Part shown: positions 15,232 to 24,100 of the stretch, one piece after another
How the letters are laid out: every line of letters starts with the position of its first letter
Numbering within the stretch: the first letter of the stretch is position 1
Assembly (NCBI GenBank): GCA_964392775.1
Contig: CAYMRD010000029.1
Span: 1-29,610, forward strand
Reading direction: 5' to 3'
Length of the DNA stretch: 29,610 nucleotides
Source: UKL13-3 sp964392775
GTDB taxonomy: Bacteria > Bacteroidota > Bacteroidia > UKL13-3
Notes under the pieces: model-generated
Database searches by the model: none
Told to the model about the DNA's origin: nothing
What the model saw: only the letters and a program-made list of their open reading frames with translations
Made by a program: the position numbers and the translations under genes

Positions 15232-15342
15232 AAGTGATTAGTAAATTAGGTGATTATAGTGACTAAGGAATCAGGTGATTAAGGAATTAAGCTAAACTAC
15301 TTAACCAACCCAATTAACACAATCAACATAACCAACTGATTA
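15232..15342. repeat. Low-complexity repeats between atpD and atpC
   Basis: The 124-base gap contains two families. The first repeats around AGGTGATTA, AGTGACTAAGGAATC and AGGTGATTAAGGAATT (15232-15290). The second has periodic ACCAACCCAATTAACAC, AATCAACATAACCAAC units (15301-15342). No promoter element or hairpin terminator is obvious, so atpD and atpC are probably still cotranscribed. Confidence 0.6.
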
Positions 15343-15344
15343 CA

Positions 15345-16853
15345 TTATTTGGCTTCAGCCAACATTTTTTCTCCTTTAGCGATGGCATCCTCAATGGTAC
15401 CAACAAGGTTAAATGCTGCTTCAGGATATTGATCAACTTTTCCGTCCATAATCATATTGAATCCTTTGATTGTTTCTTCAATCGGAACCAATACTCCTTT
15501 TAATCCGGTAAACTGCTCAGCTACGTGGAACGGTTGAGACAAGAAACGTTGAACACGTCTGGCACGTGATACTGTTAATTTATCTTCTTCCGAAAGCTCA
15601 TCCATACCCAAGATCGCGATGATATCCTGCAACTCTTTGTAGCGTTGTAAAATCATTTTAACACGTTGAGCACAGTTGTAATGAGCATCACCTACTACTG
15701 CAGGAGAAAGGATACGTGAAGTTGAATCCAGAGGATCTACCGCAGGATAGATACCCAACTCAGCAATTTTACGACTCAATACTGTAGTAGCATCCAAATG
15801 CGCAAATGTTGTTGCAGGAGCCGGATCCGTCAAGTCATCCGCAGGCACATATACTGCCTGTACAGAAGTAATTGAACCACGTTTGGTTGAAGTAATACGC
15901 TCTTGCATCGCTCCCATCTCAGAAGCAAGGGTTGGCTGGTAACCTACCGCTGAAGGCATACGTCCCAAAAGGGCCGACACTTCAGAACCTGCTTGCGTAA
16001 AACGGAAGATATTGTCAACGAAGAACAAGATATCACGTCCGCCTGATTTCTCATCTCCGTCACGGAAATTCTCAGCAATTGTCAAACCCGACAAAGCAAC
16101 ACGGGCACGAGCTCCGGGAGGTTCGTTCATCTGACCGAACACAAAGGTTGCTTTACTGTCTTTAAGTTTTTCGTAATCAATTTTATCCAAAGGCCATTCG
16201 CCTTTTTCCATTCCGTGCATGAACTCATCACCGTATTTCACAATACCCGACTCAATCATCTCACGCAACAAATCGTTTCCTTCACGAGTACGCTCACCAA
16301 CACCGGCAAATACCGAGAATCCATCGTATGCTTTCGCGATATTGTTGATCAACTCTTGGATCAATACGGTTTTACCTACTCCGGCACCACCGAACAAACC
16401 AATTTTACCTCCTTTAGCATAAGGCTCGATCAAATCGATTACCTTGATACCAGTGTAAAGAGGCTCAGCTGATGTAGACAAATCTTCGAAACGAGGAGCT
16501 GACTGATGGATTGAACGGCCTCCGTCTTTCAACTCAACAGCTTTCATACCGTCAATAGCTTCACCTACTACGTTGAACAAACGTCCGCGCACATCATCGC
16601 CAACAGGCATTGAAATCGGTGCTCCGGCCAATTGAACGGCCATTCCACGAACCAATCCATCGGTTGAATCCATAGCGATGGCACGAACCATGTTTTCGCC
16701 TAAGTGTTGTTGACATTCTAAAATAACTCTTGTTCCGTCAGCTTTATCAATATAAAGCGCGTCAAGGATTTTAGGTAATTTCTTGTTCTCGTCAGAAAAA
16801 CGCACGTCCACTACCGGACCGATTACCTGAGCGATTACTCCTGCATTTGACAT
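15345..16853 (-). CDS. atpD: ATP synthase F1 beta subunit
   Basis: Catalytic subunit of F1. The 502 residues include the Walker A motif GGAGVGKT (155-162), GERTREGNDL with the catalytic glutamate region, Walker B ILFFVDNIFRF, and the rotary region ALLGRMPSAVGYQPTL followed by DLTDPAPATTFAHLDATTVL. Length is normal for Bacteroidota. It leads an atpDC pair. The remaining subunits (a, c, b, delta, alpha, gamma) are not in the window, which fits the split organisation seen in many Bacteroidota. A promoter match lies about 30 bases above the start. Confidence 0.98.
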   Translation of the reverse strand: MSNAGVIAQVIGPVVDVRFSDENKKLPKILDALYIDKADGTRVILECQQHLGENMVRAIAMDSTDGLVRGMAVQLAGAPISMPVGDDVRGRLFNVVGEAIDGMKAVELKDGGRSIHQSAPRFEDLSTSAEPLYTGIKVIDLIEPYAKGGKIGLFGGAGVGKTVLIQELINNIAKAYDGFSVFAGVGERTREGNDLLREMIESGIVKYGDEFMHGMEKGEWPLDKIDYEKLKDSKATFVFGQMNEPPGARARVALSGLTIAENFRDGDEKSGGRDILFFVDNIFRFTQAGSEVSALLGRMPSAVGYQPTLASEMGAMQERITSTKRGSITSVQAVYVPADDLTDPAPATTFAHLDATTVLSRKIAELGIYPAVDPLDSTSRILSPAVVGDAHYNCAQRVKMILQRYKELQDIIAILGMDELSEEDKLTVSRARRVQRFLSQPFHVAEQFTGLKGVLVPIEETIKGFNMIMDGKVDQYPEAAFNLVGTIEDAIAKGEKMLAEAK

Positions 16854-16888
16854 ATTTGTGTGATTTTATTATTTCTAAATTCGAGCCG

Positions 16889-16918
16889 CAAAATTAACTT
16901 TTGTACGTTAATATCAAA
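16889..16918 (-). promoter_or_regulatory. Promoter of atpDC
   Basis: On the minus strand TTTG (16915-16918), an 18-base spacer and TAATTTTG (16889-16896) match the consensus. The predicted start is about 16884, giving a leader of about 30 bases before the atpD ATG at 16853. Confidence 0.66.
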
Positions 16919-16948
16919 CCAATTCTTTAAGCTACCTTGGGTTTATAT

Positions 16949-17548
16949 ATGAGACTTTCATTAGATTATTACTTACAGCCTGATATTGTGGCAATTGCAG
17001 AAGACCTTGTGGGAAAGATTCTTGTCACCCATATTGATGGTCAACTATGCCGCGGCATCATCACCGAAACCGAAGCTTATGCCGGCATAACCGATCGGGC
17101 AAGTCATGCTTATGGTGGCCGTAACACCCCGAGAACCCAAATCATGTTTCGTCAGGGAGGGATTGCCTATATTTATTTGTGCTATGGCATCCACCATTTG
17201 TTTAATGTGGTGACCAATATAGAGGGAGTACCACACGCGGCTCTCATTCGTGCAATTGAACCTATTGAAGGTATCGAATACATGCTCAACAGAAAGAATG
17301 CTCAGAAACTCAACCCTAACCTTACCAATGGACCCGGGAAGGTAAGTGCTGCCATGGGTTTAACCACTTTTTTATCAGGAACCTCTTTAACCGGAAACCA
17401 AATTTGGATCGAAGATGAGGGAATAAAAATCACTCCCGAAAATATAATCCGATCACCCCGGGTAGGTGTGGGTTATGCAAAAGAAGATGCCTTATTACCA
17501 TACCGGTTCAGGATTAAGGATAGCAAGTGGACCAGCCCGGCTCCTTAA
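16949..17548 (+). CDS. 3-methyladenine DNA glycosylase (AAG/MPG family)
   Basis: Base-excision repair enzyme removing alkylated purines such as 3-methyladenine. The 199 residues match the family throughout: LAEDLVGK-like AEDLVGKILVTHIDG, ITETEAYAG (holding the catalytic glutamate), DRASHAYGGRNTPR, GGIAYIYLCYGIHHLFNVVT (minor-groove intercalating tyrosine region), ALIRAIEP and NGPGKVSAAMGL. The ATG at 16949 is preferred; the frame extends to a TTG at 16937 that adds GLY-type residues without family support. A one-mismatch -7-like TACCTTGG ends eight bases before the ATG. It converges on the thioesterase gene with a three-base gap, so neither has room for its own terminator. Confidence 0.95.
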   Translation: MRLSLDYYLQPDIVAIAEDLVGKILVTHIDGQLCRGIITETEAYAGITDRASHAYGGRNTPRTQIMFRQGGIAYIYLCYGIHHLFNVVTNIEGVPHAALIRAIEPIEGIEYMLNRKNAQKLNPNLTNGPGKVSAAMGLTTFLSGTSLTGNQIWIEDEGIKITPENIIRSPRVGVGYAKEDALLPYRFRIKDSKWTSPAP

Positions 17549-17551
17549 TAT

Positions 17552-18073
17552 CTATTCTTCAGGAAAAAATAAAGCTTTAAGCTCCGTTGCCTCATCGGGT
17601 TTCATTTTACCCCCAAGAATCAATCGTAGCTGACGTCTGCGCAAGGCCCCGTCAAACCGTTTCTTCTCCTCTTCCGTTTCGGGTAATAAACCGGCCACTT
17701 TCATCGGAGTTCCGTTACGGTCAAGTGCTACAAAAGTGTAATAAGCTTCATTGCTTTTAAACTTCTCGCCCGAAGGAATATTTTCGGCATGCACCACAAT
17801 ATGAATTTCCATGGATGAGTTGAAAGCCCGGCTTACTTTAGCTTCAAGGGTTACCACATCACCTAAACGGATGCATTTACCAAAACTCACACTATCAACC
17901 GATGCCGTAACAACTGTTTTCCCGGAGTGTTTTTGAGCAGCAATAGCGGCAACAATATCCATCCAATGGAGCAGGCGTCCTCCCATCAGATTATTTAAGG
18001 TATTGGTATCATTGGGCAATACCAGTTCATTCATAATGGTTAACGACTGGGACGGTGATTTGACTGTTTCCAT
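17552..18073 (-). CDS. Acyl-CoA thioesterase, hotdog fold (ACOT/YciA type)
   Basis: Enzymes of this family hydrolyse acyl-CoA to free acid and CoA. The 173 residues hold one hotdog domain: NTLNNLMGGRLLHWMDIVAA with the N and D of the family active site, SVDSVSFGKCIRLGDVV, SSMEIHIVVHAE and NEAYYTFVALD. A charged tail of about 45 residues (ETEEEKKRFDGALRRRQLRL) follows. Chain-length preference cannot be read. It lies downstream of the giant surface-protein gene but is separated from it by a strong terminator and has an exact -7 match 14 bases beyond its ATG, so it is probably transcribed alone. Confidence 0.9.
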   Translation of the reverse strand: METVKSPSQSLTIMNELVLPNDTNTLNNLMGGRLLHWMDIVAAIAAQKHSGKTVVTASVDSVSFGKCIRLGDVVTLEAKVSRAFNSSMEIHIVVHAENIPSGEKFKSNEAYYTFVALDRNGTPMKVAGLLPETEEEKKRFDGALRRRQLRLILGGKMKPDEATELKALFFPEE

Positions 18074-18091
18074 AACAAATTATTGAGTGGG

Positions 18092-18099
18092 CAAATGTA
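18092..18099 (-). promoter_or_regulatory. Candidate -7 element of the thioesterase gene
   Basis: TACATTTG on the minus strand matches TAnnTTTG exactly. No TTTG or TTG lies at 18-20 bases because that position is taken by the terminator stem. The predicted start is about 18087, giving a 14-base leader. Confidence 0.4.
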
Positions 18100-18100
18100 T

Positions 18101-18137
18101 AAAAAAATCCGCCCCGACCTAAAGGCCGGGGCGGATT
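18101..18137 (-). terminator. Terminator of the giant surface-protein gene
   Basis: AATCCGCCCCG (18106-18116) pairs with CGGGGCGGATT (18127-18137), with a small inner CC/GG extension. On the minus strand it ends in seven Ts (18101-18107 complement). It lies 22 bases below the stop at 18159. Confidence 0.93.
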
Positions 18138-18158
18138 CTGTCTTTTATTCAACGTTGA

Positions 18159-21100
18159 TTATTTACGAATCAATTGTTTGGTAATGGCCTCGTCTCCAAT
18201 TTGAATACGAACCATATACATCGCAGAGGTTGCTGAGAACCTGCTCTCATCCAAACGAATGGTATGACTTCCGGCTGATTGTCCTTTTTCAGACACCTCA
18301 CTTACAACACGTCCCAACATATCCATTACCGTAATGGTTACATCTTTTTTACTATCAAGGTTGTACCCAATATTTGAAACCTGCTCAAACGGATTTGGAT
18401 ATACTGAAAGGTTAAACTTAGAAACGAACTCTTCCGCAACTCCAATTGTCCAGCAAACAGTTACTGAATCGGTATAAGATGCCTGACATTGGTTAGTTGA
18501 ACTTACTGTTAACGTTACACCATAACGACCTTTGGTTTGGTAAGTATTTTCGCCTGTTGTGGCAAACTGCTCGGTTCCGTCACCATAGTTCCATTTGTAT
18601 GCCGCAAGACCAGAAACTGCTGGTTCAAATAAGAAACTGTTACATGAATCTGTACGTGTAATTATAAAACTGGCACTTGGTACATCATCCACTTGTACAG
18701 TTTGAGTTTCAATATCTGAACAACCTTTGTTGGTTGTAGCAGTCAGCGTAACCACCTTACTTCCAGATGACGTAAAGGTATAAGAAGGGTTATCCTCGGT
18801 TGACGAGCCTGAACCATCAAAATCCCAAACATAAGTCATTGTTTGACCCGAAGGAGGAATTGAGCCATTATTAAACGATACTGAACTGTTAACACAACCT
18901 TTACCTGAAGCAAACAGTGCAAATGGCAATTCATTTACATCAACCGATTTACGGAGGGTATCTGAGCAATAATGAACCGTATCTGAAGCAATAAGTGTTA
19001 TTGTATAGTTCCCTACTGCACCATACGTTTTAACTGGCTCAAAATCGGTTGAAGGCGCGGATAAATCACCAAAGTTCCATAAGTAAAGAACTTTATCAGC
19101 ACCTCCAGAGTAAGTGGTTGAATTATGAATTGAGACTACTTTCTCTTGGCAGGCAACACCGGTAGTAAAGCCTACCTCTGGCCTGTCGTAAACCGTAATT
19201 GTTTGTTGGGTAGAATCAACACAACCATAATTTGAAGTGGCTTTAAGCGTAACAGTATATGTACCACTTGCAGGATATTTGTAAACAGGACTATTTGACA
19301 ATCCCTTTTGTCCATTCCCAAAATCCCATTCACTACCAAAAGTGTTCTCACGGCCATTAACACCCGGATCAATGGTTGTGTTATTTGTAAACTGAGCATT
19401 TAATCCCAAACAACCATCTGCTGTTATAAATGAGGCTACCGGTTTAAAGAATGAAAAGGTTCCAACCGATGTATCTTTAAAACAACCTAAATCATTCATT
19501 GAGCGTAATGATACTGTATAAAGGGTATCGGACATCGCAAAACTAAACTTCGGATCTTGCAGTGTGGATGTTGCCACAGTGGTATTGCCCAGTTGTGTTG
19601 TCCATAAGTAGCTTGTAGCTCCTGTTGAATGATTGGTGAATGGAATTGAATCAACTCCACAAGCCAAACCACTTGTAAATGCAGTGTAAGGTGCCGGTAA
19701 AACCCGGATTTGTTTAGAGTAAGAGCTTGAGATACCTGCATTATTGTATGCAGTCAGTTTTACTGTATATAAGCCCGGTGCAGAGAAGTATGAATACGTC
19801 TTATTCGCATCTTGCGTAGTTGCAATGGTTCCATCACCAAATTCCCAGATGTATGTAATAGGAGCAGTATGTGGCAAATAATCAGTTGTATTTGTCATAT
19901 AGAAAGGAACCCCCGGACATGTAGAATCACTCTCAGTTGTAAATAATGCTGATGGAGCCGAAGTAACTTTTAAGTATCTCACCACTACAGAGTCACAATT
20001 TGAAGGCAACAAACGGTAAGTAACAGATACTTTAAACAAGCTGTCTACTTCAGTTACGGATGGAATTAATCTGTACGTTCCATTAACTCCTCCAGCAGTG
20101 CTTGTATACGTTTTATTTGCAATAGTAAATGATGATAACGGAGACTGAGCATTTGTTGAAGTCACTACCCAAGCTGTTCCGTAGTCTGCATTTGTTAAGC
20201 CCGAAGGTGGCACTAATTCATACGTAACAGTATCGCCAAAGGTAACACCATCAGGATCTTCTAAAGTTCCTGTGCTAAATGATCCATTGAAAGGTTCTCC
20301 CTCAACCATATATGGTCCACCGGAAAAGTATTTAATCTGAATTTTCGATGTATCCGGTAAAAAGTATGAACACCCGGAACGCACATTATCATATCTCACA
20401 ACCGCATACACTGAATCAACTCTTCCTTTATAAGGATTGCTTGGATTCGGAGCAGTTACTGCCATTGGCGAACCTGTTCCTGCAACAGGACTACCAAGTG
20501 CCAAACCGGTAAATGCATCAATTATTGTATATGTGTAATTAGAAGAACTTGCAGGCAAGTTGATTGAAAGTGGATTGTACTCACAAATAGTTGCACTCAG
20601 GGGAGTTATCTCATAATCCAATACGTCATCGAAAATAACGATACTATCCAAAACTATGTTCTGTGCATTAGGAGGACCGGATGATATCCCTTCAATACCA
20701 ATTTTTAAGCCATTGATACCGACATAACTAGACAGACATACATCTACCTGTTTGAACTGAGGGAATGATAACCCTGCTAACGGACGAGATACTGTTGCCA
20801 ATGGAGTGCTCCAGATATTAAACCCGCCACTCACTGTTACTTGAACACGATCATTATTCGAGAGATTTTCCCCATTTTGCGATACCCATATACGTAACGT
20901 TGGAACTTTCATTCCCGTCAGATCTAAACATGGAGAAACCATTCTGGACATGGTTCCCGCAGGTAAAGTGCTTGCAGGAAACAATGCTGCCTTGACTCCT
21001 GTTTGTGGTTCGATTACCGGGTTTGATGACGATCCGAACGATTCCATATCCCATCCACCGGCAGCTACAGTATTTGGCCCACCGGGACCTTGGTTTACGA

Positions 21101-24100
21101 CTGACCATCCCGGATTCGGACCATCAAATCCATATATAATAGGGAACTGACTAAAAGAAGAAGAGGTATATTCATATTTTCCATTACCCGGATACTCTCC
21201 GCGCAAATTTCCTTTGTCAATAATCCCTAAACGATAAGCTATAGCAGTATTATCAGGTTGTGCCGGAATACGATACATACGTGTAAAGGTGCTTACCGTT
21301 GTAGCTCCAATCACAAACTGCTCCTGACCACCGTTTACTGTATAATAAAGCGTATCAGTTTGAACCCCCGCATCAGGCACTGCTAAAGGCCACTCAAATA
21401 CCCGGTATGTAATATCAAATGGCCCATTGGTACATACTAGCGGTGGTCTTGTAACATTATAAATACGAGGAGCAATACTATCTGCAAAATTCCCGACTAA
21501 CAATTCATCTGCTCCAATCGTTGGTTGAAAGCCTGAACGGGGTTCTCCGTGGATATCATTAGTTATTCCGGTAACCGGAATACCCCAGCCGTAAACTACG
21601 TGCTTGGGTCCACTCAAAGCAAGATTGGTATCACTCACAAAATTGGTGATAAAGAACAGTGACATGGAATCCTGTTTGGTAAAGTTACGCCATTCAGTAT
21701 CTGAATTATATTTTACAGGAGCTGTTGTTGTAGCACTTAACAATGCAACACCCTTATTTGCAGCATTTACCGCTGCGGTATAGAAGCAGTTATTATCACT
21801 TACTGTGAAAATATTGGCAGAGTGACCAACAAAAATGGAGTAAACCCAGGCAGAACCCGCAGATGAACGGTCTAATCTGTTTTGAAGAATATTATTGCGT
21901 AACGCAACCCCACCCCGAATATTACCGGAGAAAGCAATACACGCAGATGCAGCATTGTTTGTGCCACCTAATGCAGTACTTGCACCTAAATTAATTGAAT
22001 TGTAATAAACACTTAATCCAAGGTTATTAACTGCCGCTGTTGCATCAACAAACACCCCGAACGGATTGGCAGTGCTTAAGGCTGCTGCTGTTGCTGTACC
22101 CAGAGATGAAATTCCCGAAATCATATTGTTAGCCAGAGTGATTCGGGCTAAGCTATCACTACCCAGGTTAATAAGCACCCCATAAGCCGCTCCTATTCCG
22201 CTATTTCTAATATTAGTAATCGTATTACGAGTGATACTTATATTCGAATCCGCTGAAATTGCAACAGTAACCGCTAGTTCGATACCCCTGTTAGCGGCAA
22301 ATGTTCTAACATTATTTGAGATAACATTACTATCAATAACTGCATTTGCCTGTGCATTCAAATAAATACCTGCGGCATTGAGTACACCTCCAAATTGATT
22401 TATTAAACCCAGCGTATCCGAACCAACGTAATCCCCTTTAACATTACCTATATAATTACCTCTGACTACTAATCCTACATCCTGTTGTCCGGCTGCTGCT
22501 GTTGCTCCAAATGCATATACTCCATACTTAACACCTCCTATGTAGTTATTTGCAATGGTGATATTGTTTGTTCCGGCAGAAACCGGAGCTATTGGAGTTG
22601 AAGCAATCCCTCCCGTGTATACTCCGGCAAATGTATTGATTCCTCCTGTTGTATTTCCTATAATATTACAATTCTTAATTGCAATATTAGACACCGGCTT
22701 TTCTCCCGGAGTAATATCAATTATTTTCAGATTGTTGTTATTTAACCCGGTTGCATTCGTGGATGCATTAACCGGAAGTATAAAAGTGAGATTTCGGTCG
22801 TTGGGAGATGTTCCATTGTTTGATCCGTCAATAGTAAAGAACGAACCTCCCATAAATCTGAACAAACTTCCATTCCGTAAATAAGCCTGACTCACTCCTG
22901 TAGTAATAGTATCAGATCTGCCGGGCGCATTTGTCAATGTAATCATCCTAGCTGCATTCATCCGTGGATATGCCTGCAGAGGTGTTATAAGCGTATCTCC
23001 TTCACCTGCGTAGCCCGAATCAATAAGCAGTGTAATAGGCTGATTAGGTGTTGACATTCCATCAACACCATTTGCATTGATGTATTTAATAGCACTATTA
23101 ATGGTTGCAAAAGAGAATGGACCTGTTTCTGTTGTATGAGGATATTTGTTTACCCCATTAATTAAATATGTATTATTACCTGTAAGTGGCAAATAATCGA
23201 CATCAAACATCAACGCTCCCATACATGTATGTGTACCAGAACGGCTGTTGCCCGCAATATCTGAGGTTACAGACGGAACCAACAAGCTCCCATTGTATAA
23301 TGGTCCTGCGAAAGCCTGATCAAGTACCGGGGTTGAATCGTTTGCAAAGGATGCAACAAATGCATACGAATTATAATCCTGAGCCATAGCTGCCTGCCAC
23401 TCCGCTACCAATGTATAGCTCTTTCCGTTAACTCCTATTACTTCCGTGTTTGTATTCAACGCATCTGACCCATATGCATTACTATTAATGAAACCACCCG
23501 TTGAAGTTCTAAATGGACTTGTTGCCACCGCAGTATTTGAAAATAAAGCGTAAGCATATCCATTCAACGCACTTGTTCTTCCAAGTTTGTTCGAGAGAAG
23601 ATTTCCCTGCATACGAACGCCTCCCTGAATCGGAGCATTAAGAAAGATTGCAGAAGAAGAATTAGCATTTAACATTGTTGTACCAGACATTTGGATTGTA
23701 TTATTATAAATGTCCATATTAAGATTAGTAATGACACCTGTAGCATCCACCATAATCCCGGAAGGATTTTGAATATGAGCAGCAGTAGTAATTCCTCTAC
23801 CCCCGATTTTAGCAATAGAATTGTTCACCACCGTAATTCTTCTGTTGCCGTTAGTACCCAAGTTTATCCTGATACCTGTACAATAAGCTCCGGCAGTCGT
23901 AAGATTATAGATTGTATTTCTTGAAATTGTGATAAAACTATCTGTCGCAATATTATCAGTACCAGCCCCCCAATCAAGGTCAATACCTCTAAAACCAGAA
24001 ACGGTACTATCCGAATTTCTAATAACGTTAGAATCAATTAGCGCATTTGCAACACCCTTAAGATAAATACCAGCCTGATCCAGCAGTCCACCAACAAATG

